A DNA stretch of 64,000 nt from Chloroflexota bacterium (GTDB lineage: Bacteria > Chloroflexota > Anaerolineae > J102), in NCBI GenBank assembly GCA_029782215.1, contig JAKOVD010000024.1, positions 62,001 to 126,000 on the forward strand, written 5' to 3'. Shown here piece by piece: positions 26,491 to 36,523 of the stretch. Both the position numbers and the translations under genes were made by a program. How positions within the stretch are numbered: position 1 is the stretch's first letter; every line of letters starts with the position of its first letter. The notes under the pieces are model-generated. The model ran no database searches, was not told the origin of the DNA, and saw only the letters and a program-made list of their open reading frames with translations.

Positions 26491-26894
26491 CCTATCTGCT
26501 CGATTCGTCGGCCTGGCTTGCTCACCTGTTTGGCGAACCCGGCGTCGAAGAAGTGAACCAGCTTTTCGCCGATCCGCGCAATGACGTCAGCATTTCCGTC
26601 CTATCGCTCCCCGAAGTGTATGCACGTCTGAAGGCGTTGGGCAGGCAGGACCAGTGGCCGTACGTGTGGGGGATCTATGCAGCGTTCTTCACAAAGGTCA
26701 TTCCTGTCGACGAAGCCGTCGCTCATCAGGCGATCGTGCTGCGTGAAGCTACCCCGGACCGGCTGCCGACGGTTGACGGCCTGATTGCTGCCACCGCCGC
26801 CGTCCATCAGTTGGCGCTCGTGCACCGCGATCCTCACATTGGCGCCGTGCCGGCCCAGAACCTGCGCCAGATCCGGCTGCCCGGCGGGCGCTGA
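26487..26894 (+). CDS. vapC: PIN-domain toxin, VapC family
   Basis: This 135-residue PIN ribonuclease is coupled to the upstream AbrB-type antitoxin through an ATGA overlap. Acidic residues occur in YLLDSSAWLAHLFGE (Asp6), SLPEVYARL, TVDGLIAATAAVH and HRDPHIGAV, the spacing typical for VapC. It closes the accessory island. The next gene is convergent, 20 nt away. Confidence 0.83.
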   Translation: MTYLLDSSAWLAHLFGEPGVEEVNQLFADPRNDVSISVLSLPEVYARLKALGRQDQWPYVWGIYAAFFTKVIPVDEAVAHQAIVLREATPDRLPTVDGLIAATAAVHQLALVHRDPHIGAVPAQNLRQIRLPGGR

Positions 26895-26914
26895 AGCTCG
26901 ATGCGGAGGGGCGG

Positions 26915-28858
26915 CTACCTTCCCGCCAACTGGTAGGGCACATTCATCACCACGATGCCGGGCTTGGAACGCAGCGCCATCCGCAGCGTGAAGGCTGCCT
27001 GCGTATGGAGCAGGTTGTGCCAGGAGCTCTTCGGGATGAACTCCGGCACGACCACCGTGATGATGTCCTGCGGCTGGCGCAAGGCATCGATCTTGTCGAT
27101 ATATTGGATGAGCGGCTCGTGCAGGAGACGGTAGGGAGAATCCAGGATCACCAGCCGGACGCCGTCGCCCCATATCTCCCACTTCTCGCGAAGCTGTTCT
27201 GCCGCCGCCGCGTCAATCGACACGTGGACGGCAGTGATATCGTGCGACAGCGTGCGGGCGTAGTTCAACGCAGCCAACGTGCCGCGATGAACGCCGCTGA
27301 TGGGGATGATCACGTGCTGGCCGCGAACGCGCGGCGGCGGCAGATAGTCATCCAAAGAGAGACTGTGGGCCAGGTCCCTATAGTGGTGATGAATCCGGAA
27401 GAAGATAGTCACCAGCAGAGGCACGAGCAAGATAATGATCCAGGCGCCTTCGCGGAACTTCGTCACGGCGAAGACCGCCATGACGATGAACGTGGCAACA
27501 GCGCCAACGCCGTTGACGACCATCTTCATCTTCCACTTTGCGTCGTACCGGACGGTGGACCCGGGCTCATGCAGCTCTTCGCCCGGCGCCAGATGGCCCG
27601 ATTTCCACCAACGTTTGGCCATACCGGTCTGGGACAGCGAGAAAGACAAGAACACACCGATGGCGTAGAGCGGAATCAGAGCGGTGACGCTGGCCTTGAA
27701 GAAGATGATGAGCAGACAGGCAATAAGAGCCAAGGCGACGATGCCGCGTGAGTACACCAGGCGGCTGCCCTTAAAGGTAAGCTGGCGGGGCAGGAAGCCG
27801 TCCCCGGCATGGAGGGCGCTCAGGCGGGGAAAGTCGGCAAAGGCCGTGTTGGCGGCCATCATCAGGATCAGGGTTGTGGCAGCCATGGTGAGCAGGTAGG
27901 GCAGCCCCACTCCCCCATACGCCGTGCGTGTGAGCTGCGAGATCACGGTTTCGAGCTCGGATGGCACGGCGCCGATCTGGACAGTCAGGAACGTAATCCC
28001 CAGGAACAGTGTCCCCAAGATTCCCGACATCCAGATCAGAGTGATGCCGGCATTGCGGCTTTTCGGCTCCTTGAACGCCGTGATGCCGTTGGAAATAGCC
28101 TCGACGCCCGTCAAAGCCGTGGTGCCGTTGGCAAAGGCGTGCAGAATGAGGAAGAGAGACAGCGCCTGCAGGTGGCCGCGCTCGAGCATGGGCGGCGGAT
28201 TGGACACGGTGCCAAGTGTGCCCATCAGGTAACGCGCCATGCCTACGCACACGGTGATGACCATCAACACCAGGAAGAAGTAGGTGGGGATGGCAAAGGT
28301 CGTCCCTGATTCCTTCACCCCGCGCAGGTTGATCATCATGACCAGGAGCACGATGGCCACCGCAATCTCCACCCGCCAATGGATCAACACCGGGACCGCA
28401 GAGGTGATCTGAGCCACACCCGATGAAATGGAGACGGCGACGGTGAGAATGTAGTCAGTGAGAAGCGCCGCGCCGGCGGTCTGCGCAGGCAGTTCACCCA
28501 GGTTGTCGCGTGCGACGATATAGGCGCCGCCGCCGCCGGGGTAGGCATGGATGGTTTGCTCGTACGAGATCGTGACCAGGGTCAGCAAGACTACAATGCC
28601 GATGGCGATGGGAATGGCGAGATGAAACGCAAGCATGCCCACCGCGGCCAGCACCACCAGGATTTCCTGGGTGGCATAGGCGGTAGACGAGAGGGCGTCA
28701 GAAGCGAACACCGCCAGCCCCACAGCTCGCCCCACCGTTTGGTGGGGGGCGTCAGCCGTATGCAGAGGTCTGCCCAGAAGCCAGGTGCGCCAGGAGGGCG
28801 CAGGGTGATGATTGGCCTCCATCCGGAGGACTGTCGATTTCTCAGTTTCGATGATCAT
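26915..28858 (-). CDS. APC-superfamily permease, KimA-like (potassium or amino acid transporter)
   Basis: A 647-residue inner-membrane transporter. The N-terminal part (FASDALSSTAYATQEILVVL) matches the KimA/YdaO group of the APC superfamily, followed by about 12 hydrophobic segments to residue 480. Conserved stretches include AYPGGGGAYIVARDNLGEL and ANGTTALTGVEAISNGI. A soluble C-terminal domain of about 160 residues (HVIIPISGVHRGTLAALNYA onward) resembles a UspA-like module. KimA is a potassium importer in Bacillus, but amino-acid transport is possible for this group. I found no c-di-AMP riboswitch signature upstream. It is convergent with the VapC gene and divergent from a radical SAM gene. 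Confidence 0.78.
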   Translation of the reverse strand: MIIETEKSTVLRMEANHHPAPSWRTWLLGRPLHTADAPHQTVGRAVGLAVFASDALSSTAYATQEILVVLAAVGMLAFHLAIPIAIGIVVLLTLVTISYEQTIHAYPGGGGAYIVARDNLGELPAQTAGAALLTDYILTVAVSISSGVAQITSAVPVLIHWRVEIAVAIVLLVMMINLRGVKESGTTFAIPTYFFLVLMVITVCVGMARYLMGTLGTVSNPPPMLERGHLQALSLFLILHAFANGTTALTGVEAISNGITAFKEPKSRNAGITLIWMSGILGTLFLGITFLTVQIGAVPSELETVISQLTRTAYGGVGLPYLLTMAATTLILMMAANTAFADFPRLSALHAGDGFLPRQLTFKGSRLVYSRGIVALALIACLLIIFFKASVTALIPLYAIGVFLSFSLSQTGMAKRWWKSGHLAPGEELHEPGSTVRYDAKWKMKMVVNGVGAVATFIVMAVFAVTKFREGAWIIILLVPLLVTIFFRIHHHYRDLAHSLSLDDYLPPPRVRGQHVIIPISGVHRGTLAALNYARTLSHDITAVHVSIDAAAAEQLREKWEIWGDGVRLVILDSPYRLLHEPLIQYIDKIDALRQPQDIITVVVPEFIPKSSWHNLLHTQAAFTLRMALRSKPGIVVMNVPYQLAGR

Positions 28859-29048
28859 GGAGTCTCTTGCTCAGTGCCGCTTCTCAGGCGATGCCCGCCA
28901 CCCCCAAGAGGTCGGCGAAGGCATCTGATCCACCATTCAGGATAGGTCGAAACCCGTCAAAAAGGTGACAAGAACCCGCTCTAACCTGTAAAGAAAACGT
29001 CAAGAGGCGCGGACGGAGCCGCTCGCATGACCCCAAAGCACGGTGGAA

Positions 29049-29072
29049 TTTTTATGAAACACTTCATAAAAA
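29049..29072 (+). promoter_or_regulatory. Operator-like palindrome, copy C (perfect)
   Basis: TTTTTATGAA and TTCATAAAAA flank ACAC, a perfect 10-bp inverted repeat. It ends directly before the -35 and is centred about 48.5 bp upstream of the predicted transcription start. This is the best copy of the three. Confidence 0.75.
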
Positions 29073-29073
29073 T

Positions 29074-29102
29074 TTGACACGCGCCCCTACCCTTCCTATA
29101 AT
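29074..29102 (+). promoter_or_regulatory. Sigma70-type promoter of the second radical SAM operon
   Basis: TTGACA (29074-29079), 17 nt, TATAAT (29097-29102), a perfect consensus. The transcription start is expected near 29109. Confidence 0.88.
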
Positions 29103-29220
29103 GCGAGGCCGTGCGGTCAGACGGCGGCAGATGACAAATGAAAGCCGGCTGGAACCGGCGGCCGCTCTGCCTCGTCCTTTCTGCGGACGTAGAGATCACG
29201 CCCAACGCACATAATCCGGA

Positions 29221-29244
29221 ACGTTCAACCTGTAACCTTCAACC
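29221..29244 (-). repeat. 24-bp interspersed repeat, right copy (inverted)
   Basis: This is an inverted copy of the element at 17650-17673 with 22 of 24 identical bases. It lies 5 nt before the ATG of the radical SAM gene, where a ribosome site would be expected. Confidence 0.6.
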
Positions 29245-29248
29245 TAAC

Positions 29249-30751
<1,503 letters not shown>

Positions 30752-30967
30752 CTAGAGAACGCGACGAAGCTCTTGAGAAGCTGGCATGAGTACTTTGGCG
30801 ATTGACTTGAATACCGTGATGAAGATATCAGCGTCGAGAACACGCTGTTTGGACAGGCATCAGGCGAAAGCCAACGCTCTCTGAAACGCTGGTTGGAAGG
30901 ACGTCCGCCGGCAGACCGTGGTGCCTGAATTCGAGGCACTCAGACAAAGGAAACGGTTATACTCTCG
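30752..30967 (+). other. Spacer with decayed coding remnant
   Basis: From about 30776 to 30928 one frame reads RSWHEYFGD, stop, then LEYRDEDISVENTLFGQASG and SQRSLKRWLEGRPPADRGA before a second stop. This looks like protein sequence interrupted by one nonsense codon. I do not recognise the family. A TTATACT lies 4-5 nt before the next ATG. Confidence 0.3.
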
Positions 30968-32365
30968 ATGTTTGGATCATCCCGACAAAGGCGGCAATCT
31001 CGCATCCTCTGGCTGGACCTGGGCGACCTGGGCGACCTGGTGAACCCCGGGGGACCGCATGAGCAGTGGCAGGACCACGGTCTGGGCCTGCTGCGCACCA
31101 TTCTGCACCAGAACGGCGTCATGACCGACCTGGCCTCGACGCGGGCGGTCACCTCGTGGGACCAACTGGCGCCGCAGATGCGGGACTATGACATGCTGAT
31201 CATGAACGTGCGCAGCTACACGTTCCCGCCCGCGCGCAAGGCCGCTGAACTCTTCAAGCAGATCAACCCTAACGGCCTGGTGATCACAGGGGGCATGCAC
31301 GCCACCGTCGCCCGCGACGAGATGGAGGCCATTGCCGCCATCGACAAGGTATGCGTCGGTCCTGGCGAGAAGACGATCGTCGACCTGGTCAGGGACCCCG
31401 GCGCCTTTCCGCGCGTGGTGATGGCCGAAGGCGCCAAGTCGATGGCCGAGTGGCCGATGATCGACCGCGAGCTGTGGCCCAAGCCCGCCGGCGGCTGGCG
31501 TATGCAGCGCCGCTGGAAATGGCGTTGGCCTTTGGAGCCGGAGTGCGGCTGGGGGCCGGGTCCCGTCGCCACGATCCTGACCAGCCGCGTTTGCCCCTGG
31601 CAGTGCGTTTTCTGCAACGAGAACTCCTACATTCCCAACATGGGCCGCAAGCCTGTCGACGCCGTCATCGACGAGCTGAACTATCTCGACCGCAAATACG
31701 GCGTCGGCTCGGTCGTGATCCACGACTCCATGTTCTTCCAGAACCCAACCTGGCTCAAGGAATGGATCGAGAAATACCCGCGGCAGACCAAGCGTTGGAC
31801 CTACTGGGCGGCGGGTCGCGCCGACACCGTGCGCCAGTGGCCCGACCTGTTCGAGGCCCTGGTCAAAGAAACCAACTGGCGCACCATCTCGATTGGCTTT
31901 GAGTCAGGCAGCGACCGCATCCTCAAGCTGCTGAACAAAGAGTGCTCTGAGGAAGACAACTACTTCACCATCAACCTCGTCAACCGCATCGGCGACGAAC
32001 TGGTCGCCAAGGGCGAGAAGCCGCCGGTGTTCTGGTCGAACATCATGGTCGGCATCCCTGGCGAAACGCACGAAGATGCCTTCAAGACGATGCGCATGCT
32101 CAAGCAGATGAAACGGGTCCTGCCGTCCATCTCCTTCTATGCACCCTACCCCGGCTCGGCCCTGGGCTACCAGCTCATTGCCGAAGGCAAGAGCCTGATG
32201 AGCAAGGACAACTACCACCGCTTCCCCGACGACGAGAAGGTGAAGGGCGTGGATTATCAGTTCTACCGCGACCTCCTCAAGGGCAAGTACGACGCCGAGA
32301 TCAATCGCGGTCTGGCTGGGGCCGCTGGCGCCGATCTCTACCAGGGCGTCCTCACCAAAGCCTGA
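30968..32365 (+). CDS. B12-type radical SAM protein (465 aa)
   Basis: A radical SAM enzyme with a divergent N-terminal domain: ILWLDLGDLGDLVNPGGPHE, then NPNGLVITGGMHATVARDEM, which parallels the GGPH segment of its neighbours. The radical SAM motif is TSRVCPWQCVFCNENSY (Cys about 208/212/215), with Val in place of the usual Gly before the first Cys. Later segments are ISIGFESGSDRILKLLNKEC and NIMVGIPGETHEDAF. A small protein gene follows after 39 nt. The start ATG has no good ribosome site. The substrate is unknown. Confidence 0.82.
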   Translation: MFGSSRQRRQSRILWLDLGDLGDLVNPGGPHEQWQDHGLGLLRTILHQNGVMTDLASTRAVTSWDQLAPQMRDYDMLIMNVRSYTFPPARKAAELFKQINPNGLVITGGMHATVARDEMEAIAAIDKVCVGPGEKTIVDLVRDPGAFPRVVMAEGAKSMAEWPMIDRELWPKPAGGWRMQRRWKWRWPLEPECGWGPGPVATILTSRVCPWQCVFCNENSYIPNMGRKPVDAVIDELNYLDRKYGVGSVVIHDSMFFQNPTWLKEWIEKYPRQTKRWTYWAAGRADTVRQWPDLFEALVKETNWRTISIGFESGSDRILKLLNKECSEEDNYFTINLVNRIGDELVAKGEKPPVFWSNIMVGIPGETHEDAFKTMRMLKQMKRVLPSISFYAPYPGSALGYQLIAEGKSLMSKDNYHRFPDDEKVKGVDYQFYRDLLKGKYDAEINRGLAGAAGADLYQGVLTKA

Positions 32366-32404
32366 ACGCGTTTGAACGCGCCAACGTGCCAAAGTCAGTT
32401 ATCT

Positions 32405-32611
32405 ATGAGCAGCTTTAGCAATCCCCACTTCATGTACCTCTTCGAGATGAAGAGCGGCAAACAAAAGCTGGCCTACGGCGAGTCACCCGAAGACGCCCTG
32501 AATATTCTGCGCATCCGGCTGACTGATGAGGAGATGGCCGAGATCGTCGCCGATCACTATATCAAGATCAACCAGCGCCAGCTACAGCAGTACATCCATC
32601 ATCTAGGCTGA
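32405..32611 (+). CDS. Small protein next to radical SAM genes
   Basis: A 68-residue protein between a radical SAM gene and a methyltransferase gene. It has an aromatic-rich N-terminus (MSSFSNPHFMYLFEM), a basic stretch, and then a predicted helical part (LTDEEMAEIVADHYIKIN) ending YIHHLG. It has no Cys, no signal peptide and no membrane segment. I do not recognise a family. It may be a partner protein or, less likely, a peptide substrate of the radical SAM enzymes. The ATG at 32405 is preferred over an upstream TTG because the protein then starts cleanly, though no ribosome site is seen. Confidence 0.55.
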   Translation: MSSFSNPHFMYLFEMKSGKQKLAYGESPEDALNILRIRLTDEEMAEIVADHYIKINQRQLQQYIHHLG

Positions 32612-32671
32612 ATGGCTCAGGTGCGACGCTGGCCAACTGCGTCTGCTTGAGGTGCATCGCGCCTACGTCCT

Positions 32672-33433
32672 ATGCTCTCTCCTACAGCCCGCTTCTCCAC
32701 CCGCGTCGAGAACTACGTCAAGTACCGGCCGGGCTATCCCACGGCGATCATCCGCCTGCTGGAAGCAGAGTGCGGGCTGGAACCCTCCTCGGTGATTGCC
32801 GACCTGGGGTCGGGCACCGGCAAGCTGGCGGAGTTGTTTCTCCCCCAGGGCTGCACCGTGTACGGGGTGGAGCCCAACAAGGAAATGCGCGAAGCTGGCG
32901 AACGCTTGCTCGCAGTCTATCCTGGCTTCATCAGCGTCGCCGCGCCGGCCGAGGCCACCACGCTGCCCGGGCACAGCGTCGACTTCATCACCGTCGGACA
33001 AGCCTATCACTGGTTTGACCAGGCACAGGCCAAAGTCGAATTCGCCCGTATCCTGCGGCCGGGGGGCTGGGTGGTGCTGGTTTGGAACGATCGCCGGGAT
33101 GACTCCCTATTTCAACAAGCGTACGAAGACCTGATCAAGACCTACGCCGTCGACTATGAACAGGTAAACCACCGCAATGTGGATGAGCGCCAGATCCGCC
33201 AGGGCCTTGGGCTTGAACCGTTTCGCATCGCCCGGTTCGACTATGCCCAGGTCTTCGACTACGAAGGGCTCAAAGGGCGTCTCTTGTCTTCCTCCTACGC
33301 GCCCGAAGCCGGCCATCCCCACCACGAGCCCATGCTGACAGCCCTGGCTGCACTCTTCACCCGGTTCCAGGTGGATGGCCGGGTCCGCTTCGACTATGAA
33401 ACACAGGTCTATTACGGCCAGATGCAGGTCTGA
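32672..33433 (+). CDS. Class I SAM-dependent methyltransferase
   Basis: A 253-residue methyltransferase of the Methyltransf_11/UbiE-like type. Motif I is [15 protein letters not shown] (about residues 43-57), the acidic end of strand 2 is [14 protein letters not shown], and motif IV-like [14 protein letters not shown] is followed by [14 protein letters not shown]. The N-terminus [16 protein letters not shown] is typical of this subgroup. It acts on small molecules in most known cases. Lying between radical SAM genes, it is a candidate tailoring enzyme for the same unknown product. Confidence 0.85.
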   Translation: MLSPTARFSTRVENYVKYRPGYPTAIIRLLEAECGLEPSSVIADLGSGTGKLAELFLPQGCTVYGVEPNKEMREAGERLLAVYPGFISVAAPAEATTLPGHSVDFITVGQAYHWFDQAQAKVEFARILRPGGWVVLVWNDRRDDSLFQQAYEDLIKTYAVDYEQVNHRNVDERQIRQGLGLEPFRIARFDYAQVFDYEGLKGRLLSSSYAPEAGHPHHEPMLTALAALFTRFQVDGRVRFDYETQVYYGQMQV

Positions 33434-33486
33434 CATGCCGGTTAACCTTTGCCCCGCCCTTTGACGCCAGCCTCCACCCGCACCCC

Positions 33487-34569
33487 GTGTCCCTCATCTC
33501 CCTCGCCCCTCGCCTTCCTGCCTACTGGTCTTTCCGCCGGTTTGGCTGGCCGCGGCTGCTGCCTTTCTCAGTCGTCATCAGCATCAGCTTTCGCTGCAAC
33601 TCAAAGTGCCGCACCTGCGACATCTGGCGCAAGCCCAACGATGACATGACCGTCGCCGAGTGGGACCAGGTCTTCGCCAGGCTGGGCCACGCCGTCGAGT
33701 ATCTCACGTTCACGGGCGGAGAGCCCTTTCTGCGCAAAGACCTGGATGAGATGGTGATCAGCGGCTATCGCCACTGCCGCCCCAGCTATATCACCATCCC
33801 CACCAACGGGCTGCTCACCGACCGCATCCTTGCCGCCGCCGACCGTATCTGCAGCGCCTGCCAGGGCACTGACGTCGGCATCAACCTCTCGCTTGACGGC
33901 GTGGGCGATGAACACGACGACATTCGCGGGGTGCCGGGCAACTGGGAGGCCGCCATGGCTACCTGGCAGGGACTGAAAGCGCTCAAGGCTAAACACCGGA
34001 ACCTGCTGGTCACGGTCCATACCGTCATCAGCCGCTTCAACGCCTACCGTTTCCCGCAGATCTACGAAGGGCTTCAGTTTCTGCAGCCCGACAGCTACAT
34101 CACGGAAGTGGCCGAAGAGCGCGTGGAACTGGATACCGTCGGCTGGGGCATCACACCGCAGCCCGAGGTCTACGCTCCCATCGCCGATTTTCTCAGCGAG
34201 CACGCGCGCCAGGCTGAGACGCGTGGCTTCGCCCGCTTCACACAGGGCTTCCGAGCCCAGTACTACCAGATCGCCAAACAGACCCTTTTCGAGCAGCGCC
34301 AGGTCATCGACTGCTATGCCGGCTGGGCTAGCGCTCACATCGCGCCCAACGGGGACTTGTGGAGCTGCTGCATTCGCGCCGAGCCTGTCGGCAACCTGCG
34401 CCAAACCGACTACGACATCCGCCCCCTCTGGTTCAGCCCCGAGATGCAGAAGCTGCGGCAAAGCATCTATGCCAAGGAATGCGCCTGCCCCATGGCAAAC
34501 GCTACCTATACGAACATGCTGCTCCATCCCCCCACGGTCGGCAAGGTGGCCATCGACTTGTTGACATAA
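33487..34569 (+). CDS. Radical SAM/SPASM-type protein
   Basis: A 360-residue radical SAM enzyme. The N-terminal motif is [19 protein letters not shown] (Cys about 37/41/44), followed by [17 protein letters not shown] and [18 protein letters not shown]. The C-terminal part has [20 protein letters not shown] and KECACPMAN, giving SPASM-like Cys for auxiliary clusters. The start is GTG. It ends the right radical SAM run. The pattern is common in enzymes acting on lipids, sugars or peptides (for example, heads of HpnH-like or PqqE-like pathways), so no precise role is proposed. Confidence 0.83.
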   Translation: MSLISLAPRLPAYWSFRRFGWPRLLPFSVVISISFRCNSKCRTCDIWRKPNDDMTVAEWDQVFARLGHAVEYLTFTGGEPFLRKDLDEMVISGYRHCRPSYITIPTNGLLTDRILAAADRICSACQGTDVGINLSLDGVGDEHDDIRGVPGNWEAAMATWQGLKALKAKHRNLLVTVHTVISRFNAYRFPQIYEGLQFLQPDSYITEVAEERVELDTVGWGITPQPEVYAPIADFLSEHARQAETRGFARFTQGFRAQYYQIAKQTLFEQRQVIDCYAGWASAHIAPNGDLWSCCIRAEPVGNLRQTDYDIRPLWFSPEMQKLRQSIYAKECACPMANATYTNMLLHPPTVGKVAIDLLT

Positions 34570-34609
34570 ACGCATGCGCTCCTGCGCGGCGCATATCGGC
34601 GCTAAATTC

Positions 34610-34638
34610 TTGTCAAGCTGACGCCTGGGCACTACAAT
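34610..34638 (+). promoter_or_regulatory. Promoter of the DUF1905 gene
   Basis: TTGTCA (34610-34615), 17 nt, TACAAT (34633-34638). Transcription is expected near 34645, followed by AGGAG and the ATG at 34690. Confidence 0.65.
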
Positions 34639-34689
34639 GCGGCCGATTCGATAAGCCTTCGCCCCTCCCGTGCTCAGGAGTGCACCTTG

Positions 34690-34965
34690 ATGACGGAAAT
34701 CCACTTTGCTGGACCTTTGGTGCGCCGCGGCAATTACTACTGCGTGGAGTTCCCACGCTTCGTGAGCAGTGACCTCAAGAGCCGGGCCCGTATCAAGGTG
34801 CAGGGCACGATCAATGGAGGGGATTACAACGGCTCCGCCTTTCCCACGGGTGATGGCCGCCATTTCATCATGATCAACGCCAAGACGCGCCAAGACCTGG
34901 GGCTCGAGGAAGGAGAAGAGGTGGTAGTCATCCTGGACCAGGTGGACGACGGCAGCGAAGAATGA
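34690..34965 (+). CDS. DUF1905 domain protein
   Basis: A 91-residue protein. The sequence YYCVEFPRFVSSDLKSRARI then VQGTINGGDYNGSAFPTGDG and the C-terminal TRQDLGLEEGEEVVVILDQV match the DUF1905 beta-barrel family, whose function is not established. It has its own promoter, a good ribosome site (AGGAG) and an intrinsic terminator, so it is a single-gene unit. Confidence 0.78.
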   Translation: MTEIHFAGPLVRRGNYYCVEFPRFVSSDLKSRARIKVQGTINGGDYNGSAFPTGDGRHFIMINAKTRQDLGLEEGEEVVVILDQVDDGSEE

Positions 34966-34993
34966 TGGGTAGGCACACCGGCCCCTGGCAAGC

Positions 34994-35025
34994 AAAAGCC
35001 CAGACTGGCGATTGCCTGGGCTTTT
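34994..35025 (+). terminator. Intrinsic terminator, bidirectional
   Basis: AAAAGCCCAG and CTGGGCTTTT form a perfect 10-bp stem with a 12-nt loop and flanking A and T tracts. It lies between the convergent DUF1905 and nfo genes. Confidence 0.85.
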
Positions 35026-35102
35026 ACCATTATCCCCTCCCCGGGGAAGACTCGAAACAGTTACATACTACAATTATAAGCGACACTAAACAGTGATTCT
35101 GG

Positions 35103-35960
35103 TTACAGTTCTGGCGTGATCAGACTGCGCAGCCGCGCCAGATTCTCCACATCTTCGTGGAGATCGTCGCTCTTGGGGGTCTCCAGCACCATCGCCGTTT
35201 CGACGAAGCGGGGGTCATTGAGGATACGTCGGAAGCCGTCGTCGCCTACGTAGCCCTCTCCAATATGGGTATGGCGGTCCTTATGGCTGCCGAGGTCATG
35301 TTTGCTGTCATTGAGATGGAAACATCGCAGCAGGTGCAGGCCGACCTGGTGGTCGAACTCCGCCAGGGTGGCTCGATACCCTTCGTCCGTACGAAAGTCG
35401 TAGCCTGCAGCCAGCACGTGGCATGTGTCAAAGCACACTGCCACGCGTTCGGGTTGGCAGCAGCGGCTGCGGATGGCTGCCAGGTGCTCAAAACGGTGTC
35501 CCAGGTGCTGTCCGGCGCCGGCCGTGGTTTCCAGCAGGACCAGTGTCGCATAGCCAGCCGTGGCGGCGAAACAGGCGTCGAGCGCATGGGCGATGCGCTG
35601 CAAGCCCCACACCTCGCCCTCACCCATGTGCGAGCCGGGATGGATGACGACCCCCAGCAAACCCAGTGTCTCCGCTCGCTCCAGCTCATCCACAAACGTG
35701 GCGATCGAACGCTGCCACAGGTCGGGGTTGGGTGAAGCCAGGTTGATCAGGTAGGACGCATGCGAGATGACCGGCTGGATGCCGGTCTCCTGGACCAGAC
35801 TGCGCCAGCGTTCGATCTCGGTCGAGCTCAGTGGTTTGCCCGCCCATTGATTGTTGTTGCGCGTGAATACCTGCATAGCCTCGCAGCCAATGCTCTGCCC
35901 GCGCACCAAGGCCTGGCTCACCCCGCCGGCAGTGCTGACATGTGCCCCCAAACGCGGCAT
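35103..35960 (-). CDS. nfo: Endonuclease IV
   Basis: A 285-residue AP endonuclease of base excision repair that cuts 5' to abasic sites using three zinc ions. Family segments are GAHVSTAGGVSQAL at the N-terminus, MQVFTRNNNQW, VIHPGSHMGEG, VCFDTCHVLAAGYD, CFHLNDSKHDLGSHKDRHTH and IGEGYVGDDGF with metal ligands. The ATG at 35960 gives the family length; an upstream frame extension of 72 residues is Arg-rich and overlaps the preceding gene. It is 11 nt downstream of the DUF2231 gene. Confidence 0.95.
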   Translation of the reverse strand: MPRLGAHVSTAGGVSQALVRGQSIGCEAMQVFTRNNNQWAGKPLSSTEIERWRSLVQETGIQPVISHASYLINLASPNPDLWQRSIATFVDELERAETLGLLGVVIHPGSHMGEGEVWGLQRIAHALDACFAATAGYATLVLLETTAGAGQHLGHRFEHLAAIRSRCCQPERVAVCFDTCHVLAAGYDFRTDEGYRATLAEFDHQVGLHLLRCFHLNDSKHDLGSHKDRHTHIGEGYVGDDGFRRILNDPRFVETAMVLETPKSDDLHEDVENLARLRSLITPEL

Positions 35961-35971
35961 GAGTGGCTGCC

Positions 35972-36409
35972 TCAGGGCGCCTGCACGCGCACGCCGAACT
36001 CGTAGACCAACCTGCCGCCCATGTCGCCGGCCACGAGCAGCACGAGCGTGGCCGCCGCCAGGATGGCCGTGAGCTGCCAGCGGCGGCGCGGTGTCATGGC
36101 GTTGCGCCACAGGTAGGCCCAATAGATGCCCAAGCCGTAAAGACCCCAGGCCGCAAAGATCAGGGTTGTGTGCCAATTGGCGGCCTGGTTGGCGGCGGAG
36201 GCAGCCTCCAACCCCGACTTATCGATCAGACCGGTGATGATGGCTGGGATGGCAAGCAGCCAGCCTGCCAAAAGGCACAGGAAGCCCCAGCCCTTGAGCC
36301 ACGGCAGCGGACGCCACTCATAGACGAGCAGCGCCACCGCCCCCACGATCAAAAGGGCGATGGGGAAATGGACCAGACGGGGATGGAGGGGAAGCGTGAG
36401 GATCGACAT
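35972..36409 (-). CDS. DUF2231-type membrane protein
   Basis: A 145-residue inner-membrane protein with about four hydrophobic segments. The start LPLHPRLVHFPIALLIVGAV with the HPxxVHFPIAL motif is characteristic of DUF2231. Further segments are LLAGWLLAIPAIITGLID and a C-terminal LAAATLVLLVAGDMGGRLVY. The function is unknown; family members may bind haem through the conserved His. It is upstream of nfo in the same run. Confidence 0.8.
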   Translation of the reverse strand: MSILTLPLHPRLVHFPIALLIVGAVALLVYEWRPLPWLKGWGFLCLLAGWLLAIPAIITGLIDKSGLEAASAANQAANWHTTLIFAAWGLYGLGIYWAYLWRNAMTPRRRWQLTAILAAATLVLLVAGDMGGRLVYEFGVRVQAP

Positions 36410-36523
36410 GGCAGGAAAGGGCCAGGCGGCGAATTATGAATTGCGAATGGCGAATGGCGGACGTGGGGGATCGATGTTTGGTGTCCAGGACAAGGTGGAG
36501 AGGGCGACGCAACACGCTCCCCG

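Larger units (their letters stand above)
28859..29248. other. Divergent regulatory region between transporter and radical SAM gene
   Basis: This 390-bp region holds palindrome copy C and a consensus promoter toward the radical SAM gene. It continues with a leader of about 140 nt containing a GC-rich hairpin (GCCGG/CCGGC near 29140-29155) and the right copy of the 24-bp repeat. No gene is seen. Confidence 0.6.

Noticed and set aside
28859-29048. c-di-AMP (ydaO-type) riboswitch upstream of the KimA-like transporter
   Set aside because: KimA genes often have one, so I read the upstream minus strand for its conserved blocks and did not find them.
34996-35040. Extra open frames and an AT-rich promoter-like patch near 35060-35080
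   Set aside because: The patch points at no gene, lies between convergent genes and is preceded by a clear bidirectional terminator.
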